From JAUZRW01 sp964549915 (GTDB taxonomy: Bacteria > Chloroflexota > Anaerolineae > Aggregatilineales > Phototrophicaceae), in NCBI GenBank assembly GCA_964549915.1, contig CAZJWX010000004.1, positions 1 to 64,000 on the forward strand: a stretch of 64,000 nucleotides of DNA, given 5' to 3'. Position numbers and translations under genes: made by a program. This document shows, one piece after another, positions 42,253 through 52,022 of this stretch. Each line of letters begins with the position of its first letter. Position 1 is the stretch's first letter. The notes under the pieces were generated by a model that saw only the letters and a list, made by a program, of their open reading frames with translations, ran no database searches and had not been told where the DNA came from.

Positions 42253-43569
42253 TCATGCTACGGGTGAAATGGACGAACGCTTTTTGGGGAATATCGCCTG
42301 CATCACAACCGCCGCTTCACGATGCAGCCCCACGTCTGGCAGCACTTGCTGCAATTCCCGATAGGTATTCTGCCCGAACACCATGTGCAGCCAGGTATGA
42401 TAGGGAAATTCGCCGTTGAGCTTCGTATCGTCCGTGACTTCCCCATTTTCTACCGATACGAGTTTGCCATCCTCGAAGTTCATTTTCAGCGTGCTGAAGT
42501 CATAGAAGCCCAGCGTGATTTCGCCAGTGTAACGGTGGGCGGCAGACCCTTCCAGACGCCGTTCCAGAACGGGCGCAATCTGCCGCAAGAACCGCGCACG
42601 ATCCGGCACGCGCAGGTACCACGCATACATGCTCTCGCGCTGCATGCTGGTGAAGGTATAGCGCATCACCGCCAGCAGTTCGTCAGGGAAAGAACTATCG
42701 AAATAGAGATTGACGACTTTCTCACTGCGCTCTGCCGCGTACTGTTGCAGGCTGCGCATCACGTCATCGAAGACCGCCAGGTAGGAGGTTTTCTCGCCTA
42801 CGACCCAGCGCTGGCAGTAGAGAGCCGTGTGCTTTTCGTCGATAGTCCCCAGGCTGATGTAACCCACTGGCGTCTCTTCCGTATCGACGATCATGTGCAT
42901 GTGCATCTTCATGGGGGATTTTTCCGCACGCCCGGTGAGCACAAAGCGCCAATATTCCGCGCTCCAGGCCACCGTAACCAGCGACGTATGGGCACTGTAG
43001 GAGTCGAGTTCCATCAACAGCGGGATATCGTCCCCTGTGGCCTCGCGCAAGGTGAATTTTGGCTGCTCATCTTCTTTCAGTGGTGGCGCAACGGACAGCG
43101 AAATCGTGCCCATCAAGCCTAGATCAAGCGTCATCGCGTAGCCGAATTGGCGGTAGTAATGGGGGATTCCAGTGATTCCCTGGGCGATGTGCCCCAGGGC
43201 TTCGCTGCGCTCATGAGCGGCCTTGATGAGTTCCCGCACCAACCCACGCCGACGATACGCCTTATCCGTCGCGACGAGTTCGATGCGCCCAAACGGCAGG
43301 TCGATTGCTTCGTAGCGCCAGATCTGTGGAATCAGCAGCAATGCCGAAACAATCTTATCGTCCGCTGCTGGATCGACCACGACGAAAAAATCAGCCAACG
43401 ACATCTGGGGGTGCTGCAATAATTCCTGTGTCCAGAGGTCAAGCGTATTGGGATGCCCGTCGGCTTCCTCAAAAGTCTCTTTGTAAAACGTCGGTAGCCG
43501 CTCCCGGTCGCTCGCGTAGCCTTCATCCAGTGACCGTAGGATCAATCCATCGCGCAGTTCTTTATGCAT
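42253..43569 (-). CDS. Eis-like GNAT N-acetyltransferase
   Basis: A 438-residue protein with the tripartite Eis-type architecture: an N-terminal GNAT domain with the acetyl-CoA loop in VATDKAYRRRGLVREL, a second GNAT-like fold (about 170-310) and a C-terminal SCP2-like domain (about 315-430). Eis-type enzymes acetylate amines on aminoglycosides or other substrates; a natural substrate cannot be told here. The ATG at 43569 begins directly at the domain. Confidence 0.8.
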   Translation of the reverse strand: MHKELRDGLILRSLDEGYASDRERLPTFYKETFEEADGHPNTLDLWTQELLQHPQMSLADFFVVVDPAADDKIVSALLLIPQIWRYEAIDLPFGRIELVATDKAYRRRGLVRELIKAAHERSEALGHIAQGITGIPHYYRQFGYAMTLDLGLMGTISLSVAPPLKEDEQPKFTLREATGDDIPLLMELDSYSAHTSLVTVAWSAEYWRFVLTGRAEKSPMKMHMHMIVDTEETPVGYISLGTIDEKHTALYCQRWVVGEKTSYLAVFDDVMRSLQQYAAERSEKVVNLYFDSSFPDELLAVMRYTFTSMQRESMYAWYLRVPDRARFLRQIAPVLERRLEGSAAHRYTGEITLGFYDFSTLKMNFEDGKLVSVENGEVTDDTKLNGEFPYHTWLHMVFGQNTYRELQQVLPDVGLHREAAVVMQAIFPKKRSSISPVA

Positions 43570-43638
43570 ATCTCATCCGCTCTCTATGCTGAATAAGAGG
43601 TCACAGAAGGTCACATCATACCAGGAAAAATTCTCCCT

Positions 43639-43944
43639 TCAAACCCGCAGTGCGCTGTCGTTGCCAAACTGCGCGAAAATGCGTTCGTCGTAGGTCACCA
43701 TGATCGAAGCCGGGTTGCCCGTCAGCAGATTCCATACCCAGCGTAGTTCAAAGGTGCGCCCATCAATGTCGAAGGGCTGCACACCTTCCCAACCGCTGTA
43801 GCCAGCGCGGGCGCTGACGACCAACATGCCATCGAGATACAATTCAATCGTGTCGTTGAAGAAGCCTTCGCGCACTACCAGCTTGAGGTGATGCAGCTCC
43901 TTCACCTGAAAATCCCAATCACGCTGAATCCGCAGAAATGGCAT
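43639..43944 (-). CDS. Hypothetical beta-rich small protein
   Basis: A 101-residue protein that reads as a small beta-sandwich: HHLKLVVREGFFNDTIELYL, DGMLVVSARAGYSGW, DIDGRTFELRW and ASIMVTYDERIF. The alternating pattern and the DG turns slightly recall FAIM-type domains, but this is not secure. It begins 3 bases after the stop of the DEDDh exonuclease gene, so they form a pair. Confidence 0.6.
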   Translation of the reverse strand: MPFLRIQRDWDFQVKELHHLKLVVREGFFNDTIELYLDGMLVVSARAGYSGWEGVQPFDIDGRTFELRWVWNLLTGNPASIMVTYDERIFAQFGNDSALRV

Positions 43945-43947
43945 CGC

Positions 43948-44526
43948 TCACCATCCATATCGCTTCATGATTTTTTGACCATAAAGGCGCATCAGTTGGT
44001 TCAAGACCAGCGCCGTGTTGTATGCGTCATCATGCCCCCGATGATGCCGTCCGGTGTGTTCGATCTTCAGCGCTGCCAGCGCCCGAGCCAGCCCCATGCG
44101 CGTCCCATGACTATCCTGGAAGACTCGCTTGAGGTTGCTGTGCTTCTTGCTGAAGGGATAGCGCACGCCCCGGCTCTTACACTGTTTACGGAAGAGCGTC
44201 CGGTCGAACGCACCCCAACTGGCCCAGAGACGATTGCGCGTATCGTATTCTCGTTCCAGGATCGCGCAGGCCTCGGCAAAGGAGATACCATGTTGATCAA
44301 CCATCTCCTGCGTGATGGAGGTGAGCTTCGTACAGAAGGGACTCACCACCGATTTCTCCGGCCTGACCAGGATACTCCGCTTATCGGTGACCGCGCCGCT
44401 GTTGGGTTCCAACAAGCAGACGCCAATCTCGATAATCTCGTTCTCCTGGCCTTCGGGCGCATCGTAGCCCTCCCAGCAAGTCGCTTCCAGGTCTATGACG
44501 ACGATTTTGTCTTTGCGGATGGACAT
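43948..44526 (-). CDS. DEDDh-type 3'-5' exonuclease
   Basis: A 192-residue exonuclease of the DnaQ/ERI-1-like (KapD) group. The four acidic residues and the His are present: IDLEATCW (Asp, Glu), WGAFDRTLF (Asp) and HHRGHDDAYNTA (His, Asp). It probably trims RNA or DNA 3' ends with two metal ions. No polymerase domain. The spacing and sequence (CTKLTSITQEMV) are closest to the ERI1/KapD branch. Followed 3 bases later by the small beta-rich protein. Confidence 0.88.
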   Translation of the reverse strand: MSIRKDKIVVIDLEATCWEGYDAPEGQENEIIEIGVCLLEPNSGAVTDKRSILVRPEKSVVSPFCTKLTSITQEMVDQHGISFAEACAILEREYDTRNRLWASWGAFDRTLFRKQCKSRGVRYPFSKKHSNLKRVFQDSHGTRMGLARALAALKIEHTGRHHRGHDDAYNTALVLNQLMRLYGQKIMKRYGW

Positions 44527-44600
44527 CGATTCTCATTTCTAGCGTTGCTGCATCCTGAGTACTGTCGGCACGATCCTGTCGCACCCTTCCGAGAACTAGC

Positions 44601-46664
44601 TTACCCCAGCAATTCCGCGACTTCCGCCGCAGTGGTCACAGGCATCTGGCAGGTGAAGTTGCGGCAGACGTAAACTGTGGGTTGATCGTTGCGCATGGTG
44701 CGATAGCTCAGCAGCGGGATGTTGGCCTCCCCTTCGACGCTTTGCCGCGCCAGTGCCGTGATCACATTGGGGCGAAATGGCGAGCGTACTGTGTTCAACA
44801 GAGACGCAGTGGCCTCCTGCACAGGGTTCCCCACAATCGCCACTTCCTGGATGCCGCGCACGAGCAAATCCGCCGCATTCAGCGCTTCGCCGAACGCCTG
44901 CGGGTACTGCTGCATCGCCGGAATCAGGGGTCGCAGCACAGCACGCGCGGCATCTTCATAACGGGCATCCCCGGTATACGCCGCGAGGCGCAGCAACTGC
45001 CGCGACATCATCGAATTTCCCGAAGGTGTAGCGTTGTCCTGCAATTGACGTGGGCGCGTGATCAACGTCTCGTGATCGTCGCTGGTATCGAAGAAACCGC
45101 CGTCTTCGGCGCGGAAGTGCGCCAGAACCACATCCGCCAGCGAACGCGCCTCGTCGAACCACTTTTCCAGGAAGGTCGATTGGTACAATTCCAGCAGCGC
45201 GTCTATGACGTTGGCGTAGTCTTCCAGGTAGCCGTTGATCTTGGCTTTGCCGTCCTTGTAGCTGCGATAGAGACGCCCTTCGTCCGTGCGCATCTTTTCC
45301 AGCAGGAATTCACCCGCCCGCTCCGCAGCCGCCAGATAATCATCCCGTCCCAGGACACGCGCGGCTTCCGCGAGGCTGGCGAGCATCATGCCATTCCAGG
45401 CTGCCAGGATCTTGTCATCCAGCCCCGGCGCGACACGAGAAGTACGCACGGCATAGAGACGATCTTTGATGGCGTCCAGCTTCTGTTGCAGTTGCTCTTC
45501 GCTGATGTTCAGACGACCTGCCGCGACATCAGGCTCATTGGGCACGCGCAAGATGTTCTTGCCCTCGAAGTTCCCGGCGCGCGTCACCCCCCAGTATTCA
45601 ACAGCCACCTCGACCGCATCGGGTACATCGTCGAGGATAGGCTGCAAGGCTTCGCGAATTTCGTCAATGTGCCAGACGAAGAACTTACCCTCTTCTCCCT
45701 CGCTGTCGGCGTCCGTCGTGCTGTAAAAGCCGCCTTCAGGCGATGTCATCTCGCGCAGGATATAGTCGTAAATTTCCTCGGCGATGGACTTGTAGAAGCC
45801 ATCCCCGGTCACCTGGTAAGCGTGCGTGTAAAGACGGCTCAATTGGGCGTTATCGTAGAGCATCTTCTCGAAGTGTGGTACGAGCCAGATGGCATCCACA
45901 CTGTAACGATGGAAGCCGCCGCCAATCTGATCGTAAATGCCACCACGCGCCATTTTGCGCAGCGAATGAGACACGATATGCAGCGTCTCGCTGTCACCTG
46001 AATGCGCATAGCTGCGCAGCAAAAACTCCAGATTCATCGGGTTGGGGAATTTAGGCGCACTCCCGAAACCGCCATTGACGGAATCGAACCCACGCTGGAT
46101 GCCCTGAACCGCCGTTTGCAGCAGGGCTTCGTTCAGGCCGCTGTCATCGGTGTCGATACGCAAGCGCGAACGATCCAGGGATTGAGTGAGGGTGGCGGCC
46201 TGCTCTTCGACGACATCGCGCTTGTTCACCCAGTAGTCGTGCATCGTCTCCAACACTTGCCGGAACGAAGGCATGCCGTAGCGGCCTTCACGCGGATAAT
46301 ACGTCCCACCGAAGAAGGGACGACCATCCGGCATCAGAAAAACCGTCATCGGCCAACCACCCTGCCCATTGTTCATCGCCTGTACGGCCTGCATGTAGAT
46401 GTCATCGACATCCGGGCGCTCTTCGCGATCCACTTTGATGTTGATGAACCATTCGTTCATCATCTGCGCCGTCGGCTCATGCTCGAAGCTCTCGTGCTCC
46501 ATGACATGGCACCAGTGGCAGGCGCTGTAGCCGATACTCAGGAGGATCGGCTTCTCTTCTTCTTTGGCACGCTGCAAGGCTTCCTCACCCCAGGGATACC
46601 AGTCAACGGGGTTATCCTTGTGTTGCAGCAGATATGGGCTGGTTTCGTGCTGTAGACGGTTCAT
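44601..46664 (-). CDS. YyaL/SSP411-type thioredoxin-fold protein
   Basis: A 687-residue protein with an N-terminal thioredoxin-like domain (DUF255, about 1-165): YLLQHKDNPVDWYPWGEEA, the redox motif SACHWCHVM and GGWPMTVFLMPDGRPFFGGT. The C-terminal (alpha/alpha)6-barrel resembles N-acylglucosamine 2-epimerase/cellobiose epimerase folds. Widely conserved (YyaL in Bacillus, SPATA20 in animals) but its reaction is not settled. Full length. Apparently monocistronic. Confidence 0.9.
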   Translation of the reverse strand: MNRLQHETSPYLLQHKDNPVDWYPWGEEALQRAKEEEKPILLSIGYSACHWCHVMEHESFEHEPTAQMMNEWFINIKVDREERPDVDDIYMQAVQAMNNGQGGWPMTVFLMPDGRPFFGGTYYPREGRYGMPSFRQVLETMHDYWVNKRDVVEEQAATLTQSLDRSRLRIDTDDSGLNEALLQTAVQGIQRGFDSVNGGFGSAPKFPNPMNLEFLLRSYAHSGDSETLHIVSHSLRKMARGGIYDQIGGGFHRYSVDAIWLVPHFEKMLYDNAQLSRLYTHAYQVTGDGFYKSIAEEIYDYILREMTSPEGGFYSTTDADSEGEEGKFFVWHIDEIREALQPILDDVPDAVEVAVEYWGVTRAGNFEGKNILRVPNEPDVAAGRLNISEEQLQQKLDAIKDRLYAVRTSRVAPGLDDKILAAWNGMMLASLAEAARVLGRDDYLAAAERAGEFLLEKMRTDEGRLYRSYKDGKAKINGYLEDYANVIDALLELYQSTFLEKWFDEARSLADVVLAHFRAEDGGFFDTSDDHETLITRPRQLQDNATPSGNSMMSRQLLRLAAYTGDARYEDAARAVLRPLIPAMQQYPQAFGEALNAADLLVRGIQEVAIVGNPVQEATASLLNTVRSPFRPNVITALARQSVEGEANIPLLSYRTMRNDQPTVYVCRNFTCQMPVTTAAEVAELLG

Positions 46665-46777
46665 CGGTTTCTTCCGCTCATCTCCCGGTCAATGATGCTT
46701 CCAGGGTAGCACGCACCCGCCGGAAGATAAAGCAGATATTGGTCTTCTTTTCTTTGCGAATCCGGTGCACATGAGCG

Positions 46778-47605
46778 CTACCACGTCAGCAGTGGCCCGT
46801 CATCGTCATCTTCATCCGGTGTCTCTTGCCAGTTTTCTTCGAGCCAGTCCAGATACTTGTCGGTGACGGTGGGCGTCAGGCGCACCGCCGCCTCGAAGTT
46901 ATGAGGCGAGAAGGCATACATCGTCGTGAAGGCATTGCGCGATACACAAATCAAGTATTCATCTTCCCAGCGGCGCGGCCCCCACAGGAAAGCCATACCG
47001 CCCTGCTCGCGCCGCATCAATTCCAGCCACCGTGCGCGATCCACATCGTTGAGCGTATCCAACACGAAGCGCAGCGTCAGCATCGACCCAAAGGTGAAAG
47101 AGAGCTGCACGACTTTGGTCTTCTGATCCGCATCGACCGTCACCGTCGCGCTGCCGTCCTGGGTTGCGAGCAGCGCCACCCGACGCGACGATTCTGCGCC
47201 GAGCGTGCGAAAGCGAATGGACGCCATCGTGGGAATGCTGGGAAAGCGCTTGGCCAGTTCGACATCCAGGTCAATTTGCCCGTCGAAGAACTGCTGTAAC
47301 GTCCAGGGTGTCTGTTCTGGACGGCGTATGGGCAGCAGCTCTTCTAATTCGCTCGGCAACGGCGTCTTCGACAGCACAACCGAATGCGCAGATTTCTCCG
47401 GATCGTCTTCTGCATCGGTTCTGGCGTCCTGCGTCGGTGTGTCGTTGACGGATTCATCCACTGCCTTGAGTTGGCCTGTGCCTTCCAGCCGCTCGATCAG
47501 GCGTTTGAGCATATCCTCAGGCGGCAGGTTGAACGCCTCCGGCTCCTGGGAGTCATCCGCACCAGCAGGCCTTTGATTTGCACTCTGGTCGTCTTGCAAT
47601 GCCAT
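46778..47605 (-). CDS. Hypothetical protein
   Basis: A 275-residue protein. The first about 90 residues are acidic and low-complexity, hence likely disordered. The remainder (about 95-260) alternates strands and helices (MASIRFRTLGAESSRRVALL, VVQLSFTFGSMLTLRFVLD, YLICVSRNAFTTMYAF) with no recognised motif. The C-terminus is highly acidic (ETPDEDDDDG). No signal peptide or TM. It is divergent from ftsH across 213 bases. Confidence 0.65.
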   Translation of the reverse strand: MALQDDQSANQRPAGADDSQEPEAFNLPPEDMLKRLIERLEGTGQLKAVDESVNDTPTQDARTDAEDDPEKSAHSVVLSKTPLPSELEELLPIRRPEQTPWTLQQFFDGQIDLDVELAKRFPSIPTMASIRFRTLGAESSRRVALLATQDGSATVTVDADQKTKVVQLSFTFGSMLTLRFVLDTLNDVDRARWLELMRREQGGMAFLWGPRRWEDEYLICVSRNAFTTMYAFSPHNFEAAVRLTPTVTDKYLDWLEENWQETPDEDDDDGPLLTW

Positions 47606-47818
47606 CAGTCATCCTTACGGTTTTGTTATATCCATTATAGCAATCATCCCAAATGGGGACAAAATCTCTTCACAAAGTGCCCTCTTTGCCCTAGTGTGTA
47701 AGGCATCCTGCACCTTAGTGTACACTGACGAATCGCTAGCACACTTCTAACGTAACGTGCGCTATAATTTTTGGTAAGCTTTCTCGTAAACTACATGCAA
47801 ATAAGGTAAGCGAACTCG

Positions 47819-49858
47819 ATGCAACCAAATTCGCAAAATCAGAATCGTCCTGAGATGGACGAACAACCCTCGCCTAATCCACAGCCTGATTGGCGTCGGT
47901 GGATCTGGCCTGCCTTGTTGTTATTCTTCATCCTGGTGTTGGTACTCAGCCCGGGTGCTCTGGGTGGCGTAACAAGTGGCCCACGGGAAGAGATCCCCTA
48001 TACTGTCTTATGGCAGAATCGGGACTCAATTGCAACCATCGAATTTGAGGACGATGTGGTCGCAACGGGTTCCTTCAACCAGGCACTCAGTGTGCAGCTC
48101 AGTGATGGCACGCGCACAGATGTGATCGACTTTCAGGTGAATATGCCCCCGGGCGAAGCCGAGACGCTTTCGGAATACCTCGTGCGGGAACGTGAGGGCG
48201 TGGATGTGAGCCGGGCAACCCCGCAGTCGACCTCGTTGCTGCTGGGGGTCTTGCTGAACTTCCTGCCAATCGTGTTGATCATCGGCTTTTTCATCTGGAT
48301 GACGCGCCGCGCACAGGGGCAGATGAACGGCGTCTTCGGTTTCGGGCGTTCGCAGGCGCGCGAATACGACGCGCAGACTCCCCGCGTGACCTTCGATGAC
48401 GTGGCAGGGCAAGATTCCGCCAAGCGTGAACTGGTCGAAATTGTGGACTTCCTGAAAGAGCCGGAGAAATACATTTCGCTGGGTGCCCGCATTCCGCGCG
48501 GTGTGCTGCTGGTTGGCCCTCCTGGTACCGGGAAGACGCTGATGGCGCGTGCCGTCGCTGGCGAAGCCAATGTCGCCTTCTACAGCATCGCTGCCTCCGA
48601 ATTTGTGGAGATGTTCGTCGGTGTGGGTGCTTCCCGCGTGCGTGACCTCTTCCGCAAAGCCAAGGAGAACTCGCCCAGCATCGTCTTCATCGACGAAATC
48701 GATGCCGTCGGACGGCAGCGCGGCGCTGGCCTGGGCGGCGGCAACGACGAACGCGAACAGACGCTGAACCAGATGCTCGCCGAACTGGATGGCTTTGACC
48801 AGAGTTCGACGGTGATCGTGATGGCGGCGACCAACCGCCCCGATGTCCTCGATCCTGCGCTGCTGCGTCCGGGGCGCTTCGACCGCCAGGTGACGGTTGA
48901 CCTACCGGATCGCGCCGGGCGTCTGAGCATCCTCAAGATTCACACGCGCGGCAAACCGCTGTCCAAGGACATTGACCTGGACGCAATCGCGGGCGCGACC
49001 ATCGGTTTTTCGGGCGCGGATCTGTCGAACCTCGCCAACGAGGCCGCACTGAACGCAGCCCGTAACAACCGCAAGCGCATCGAGCAAGGGGACTTCTCCT
49101 ATGCCTTCGAGCGCATCATCCTGGGTACGGAACGTCCGCCGCTTTCCAACGCGGAAGAACGCCGCGTGGTGGCTTTCCACGAAGCGGGGCATGCGCTGAC
49201 TTCGCTGCTGACCCCCGGCGCGGATAATGTGCTCAAGGTGACGATTACGCCGCGCGGTCAGGCGCTGGGTGTGACGGCCTTGCTGCCGGAAGATGACCGA
49301 CGTAACTACCCACGCAAGTACCTGGAAGCCCGCATTCGTGTGGGGCTGGGTGGACGCGCTGCCGAAGACATCACATTCGGCGAAGTGACGACCGGGGCAG
49401 GCGGCGACATTCAGATGGTGACGAATATCGCCCGCCGCATGGTGACGCAATTCGGCATGAGCGAACTGGGCATGGTGGACTACAGCAACGGTGGCGACCA
49501 ACCCTTCCTGGGCTATTCGCTGGGCATGGGACGCCAGTACAGTGAAGAAACCGCCGCACGCATCGACGCCGAAGTGCGCAAGATCATCGACGAAGCCTAC
49601 GCCGATACGCGCCAGCTGCTGGTCGATAATCAGGACAAGCTGACGCAGATTGCCGAAGAGCTGATGGATAATGAGATCATCGAGCGCGACCATCTGCTGG
49701 ACATCATGGGCATGTCGGTGGATAAGCCGCTGGATACACCAGAGACGGTGATCGCAGAAGATGCGGAAGAAGAAGATGTTCCGGAAGCGCCGGAACCGGA
49801 TGATCCCTTCGACCTGCACCCTGACGACGACACACCGCCAGATGGCGAGGTCTACTGA
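47819..49858 (+). CDS. ftsH: ATP-dependent zinc metalloprotease FtsH
   Basis: A 679-residue membrane AAA+ protease. TM1 (about 28-46), an extracytoplasmic domain and TM2 (about 140-160) precede the AAA domain: Walker A GPPGTGKT (about 232), the pore loop in VEMFVGVGASRVRDLF, Walker B IVFIDEIDAVG and SRH residues near TNRPDVLDPALLRPGRFD. The M41 peptidase has HEAGH (about 455). The C-terminal acidic tail of about 45 residues is longer than in E. coli. It degrades misfolded membrane proteins. A perfect TATAAT at 47763-47768, without a good -35, is a candidate -10 for this gene. Confidence 0.97.
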   Translation: MQPNSQNQNRPEMDEQPSPNPQPDWRRWIWPALLLFFILVLVLSPGALGGVTSGPREEIPYTVLWQNRDSIATIEFEDDVVATGSFNQALSVQLSDGTRTDVIDFQVNMPPGEAETLSEYLVREREGVDVSRATPQSTSLLLGVLLNFLPIVLIIGFFIWMTRRAQGQMNGVFGFGRSQAREYDAQTPRVTFDDVAGQDSAKRELVEIVDFLKEPEKYISLGARIPRGVLLVGPPGTGKTLMARAVAGEANVAFYSIAASEFVEMFVGVGASRVRDLFRKAKENSPSIVFIDEIDAVGRQRGAGLGGGNDEREQTLNQMLAELDGFDQSSTVIVMAATNRPDVLDPALLRPGRFDRQVTVDLPDRAGRLSILKIHTRGKPLSKDIDLDAIAGATIGFSGADLSNLANEAALNAARNNRKRIEQGDFSYAFERIILGTERPPLSNAEERRVVAFHEAGHALTSLLTPGADNVLKVTITPRGQALGVTALLPEDDRRNYPRKYLEARIRVGLGGRAAEDITFGEVTTGAGGDIQMVTNIARRMVTQFGMSELGMVDYSNGGDQPFLGYSLGMGRQYSEETAARIDAEVRKIIDEAYADTRQLLVDNQDKLTQIAEELMDNEIIERDHLLDIMGMSVDKPLDTPETVIAEDAEEEDVPEAPEPDDPFDLHPDDDTPPDGEVY

Positions 49859-49891
49859 GACCAACTAGCAATACAAGATGAAAGAAAATGC

Positions 49892-49920
49892 AAGAGGCGA
49901 ACCGCAGTGGCTCGCCTCTT
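49892..49920. terminator. Bidirectional hairpin between ftsH and the EF-G-like gene
   Basis: AAGAGGCGA (49892-49900) pairs with TCGCCTCTT (49912-49920) around an 11-base loop. On the minus strand it is followed by TTGCATTTTCTTTC, a good intrinsic terminator for the EF-G-like gene; on the plus strand the T-run is weaker. Confidence 0.65.
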
Positions 49921-49952
49921 TGCTGTTTGTGATACGGATGCACTGTCGGTAA

Positions 49953-52022
49953 TCAAGCCTCTTCCAGCACCTTGTACTGATCGATAACCTGCTGCTGAAC
50001 GTGGCTCGGCACTTTCTCGTAGTGCGCAAATTCCATCCGGTAGATGCCGCGTCCGCCGCTCATCGAGCGCAGATCATTGCCATAGCGCAGCATCTCGGCC
50101 AGCGGAACCTGGGCGCTGATGACGCTGTTCTTACCGACCGTATCCATCCCCTGCACGCGCCCACGCCGATTGGTGAGATCACCCATGATGTCACCCATCA
50201 TTGTCTCCGGAATCGTGATAACCACATCCATGATCGGCTCCAACAAGGCGGGGCCAGCCTGCTGCACCGCCTCTTTGAAGGCTTCACGCCCGGCAATCTG
50301 GAATGCGATGTCCTTGGAGTCCACCGGGTGTTCCTTCCCGTCGAAGACCACCACTTTGACCTGCTCCACCGGGAAACCCGCAATGACGCCTTCTTCCAGG
50401 ACGCCCCGAATACCCTTCTCAATCGAGGGGAGAAATTGCTGCGAAATTGCACCGCCGAAGATATCCGTCTCGTAGGCGAAAGGCTCTTCGGTGGGCATCA
50501 CACGCAGCGACACTTCACCGAACTGCCCCGCGCCACCGCTCTGCTTCTTATGGCGGTATGTGGCCTCCGCAGTCTTGGTGACCGTCTCTTTGTAGGGGAC
50601 GCGCGGCATATGCGTCTCAATCCCCACGCCCAATGCTTCCGCCTTCTGAATGACGGTGGCGATGTGAATCTCGCCCATACCTTCCAGAACGACCTGGCGC
50701 GTATCGTTATCCTGGCGCCAGCGGAGGGTCGAATCGGCGTTGCACAGGGAAGTCAGAACCGTACCCATCTTGGCGCTGTCGGCCTGGGTGCGCGGCGTGA
50801 CGGCAACCATATAAAGCGGTGCTGGAAACTCTGGCTGGACGATCCGGAAGGTAGTGTCTTTGTCTGCGATGGTATCCCCGGTCTTGGTGTCGTTCAATTT
50901 GGCGACGGCACCGATATCCCCCGCATGCAGCTTATTCACTTCCAACTGCTCTTTGCCGCGCATGGTCATCAACGAGCCGAAACGCTCTTCCTGCCCGGTG
51001 CTGACGTTCATGTTGCGGCTGTTAGCGCTGATCGAGCCGGAGAAAATGCGGAAGAAGTTCAGCGTGCCGAATTTGTCGGTGGCCGTCTTGAAGACATAGG
51101 CAGCCAGGGGCTTATCGTCGCTCTGCGGTGCTTTGATGTAATCGGGCTTCTCTTCGCCTTCGCGCTCGATGCGGACTCGCCGCACTGACGGGGGCGAGAC
51201 GTATTTGATTAGCGCTTCCATCAGCGGGAAGTTGCCGATGTTCTCTGTCGCCGATGTGACGAAGACCGGAACGGTGTGCAGCAGGTGCGACCGTGATGCC
51301 TTGCGCATGCCCTCGCGGATTTCGTCCAGAGTCAGTTCTTCTTCATCGAAGTACTTCTGCAACAGATCGTCGTCTGCTTCTGCCGCCGCTTCGACCAGTT
51401 CGATGCGTGCTTCTGCAATGCTGTCCGCGAGTTCATCGGGCAGGTCAGACGGGTCTTTGCCTGCATCGAAGTAGGCTTTTTCCGTGACGACGCCTGCCAC
51501 ACCCTTGAAATCCGCCTGTTGACCGATGGGCATGGTCACCGGGACGAATTTGTACTTGGGGAATGCTTCGCGCAGCTCACCCAGAGTGCGCTCGTAATTG
51601 GCATTCTCGCGATCCATCTTGTTAATGACGACGATGATCGGCTGCTGAAATACCCGTGCGTACTCCCAGACCAGTTCCGTTCCGACTTCCACGCCGCTGA
51701 CAGCATCCACGACGACGACAACCGCGTCGGCGATGCGAATCGCATTCTTCACTTCCCCCTGAAAGTCGGTGAATCCGGGTGTATCGAGGATATTGAGCTT
51801 GTAATCGTCGTGTTCGAGGGCGACCAGCGAGGTGCTGATGGACATGCCGCGTGCGCGTTCTTCGTCATCCCAGTCCGAAACGGTGTTCTTCTCTTCAACC
51901 TTCCCCATTCGGCTGATCGCCCCGGCGTTGAAAAGGAGCGCTTCTACCAGGGACGTCTTGCCGCTGCTCTGATGACCTACCAGCACAATGTTCCGCAGCC
52001 GATCTGTGGTGTATTCCTTCAT
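49953..52022 (-). CDS. EF-G-like translation GTPase
   Basis: A 689-residue protein with the five domains of EF-G. G motifs: GHQSSGKTSLVEALL (G1), DTPGFTDF (G3) and VINKMDRE (G4). Domain IV/V motifs such as KQSGGAGQFGEV and GMGEIHIATV follow. The G1 sequence GHQSSGKT and switch region differ from housekeeping EF-G (GHIDAGKTTT) and place it with the EF-G-2/FusA2-like paralogues, whose role in translocation, ribosome recycling or stress is not established here. The start at 52022 has GGAGG 10 bases upstream; an in-frame upstream start (52118) would add residues without family similarity. A consensus promoter lies at 52119-52147. Confidence 0.88.
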   Translation of the reverse strand: MKEYTTDRLRNIVLVGHQSSGKTSLVEALLFNAGAISRMGKVEEKNTVSDWDDEERARGMSISTSLVALEHDDYKLNILDTPGFTDFQGEVKNAIRIADAVVVVVDAVSGVEVGTELVWEYARVFQQPIIVVINKMDRENANYERTLGELREAFPKYKFVPVTMPIGQQADFKGVAGVVTEKAYFDAGKDPSDLPDELADSIAEARIELVEAAAEADDDLLQKYFDEEELTLDEIREGMRKASRSHLLHTVPVFVTSATENIGNFPLMEALIKYVSPPSVRRVRIEREGEEKPDYIKAPQSDDKPLAAYVFKTATDKFGTLNFFRIFSGSISANSRNMNVSTGQEERFGSLMTMRGKEQLEVNKLHAGDIGAVAKLNDTKTGDTIADKDTTFRIVQPEFPAPLYMVAVTPRTQADSAKMGTVLTSLCNADSTLRWRQDNDTRQVVLEGMGEIHIATVIQKAEALGVGIETHMPRVPYKETVTKTAEATYRHKKQSGGAGQFGEVSLRVMPTEEPFAYETDIFGGAISQQFLPSIEKGIRGVLEEGVIAGFPVEQVKVVVFDGKEHPVDSKDIAFQIAGREAFKEAVQQAGPALLEPIMDVVITIPETMMGDIMGDLTNRRGRVQGMDTVGKNSVISAQVPLAEMLRYGNDLRSMSGGRGIYRMEFAHYEKVPSHVQQQVIDQYKVLEEA

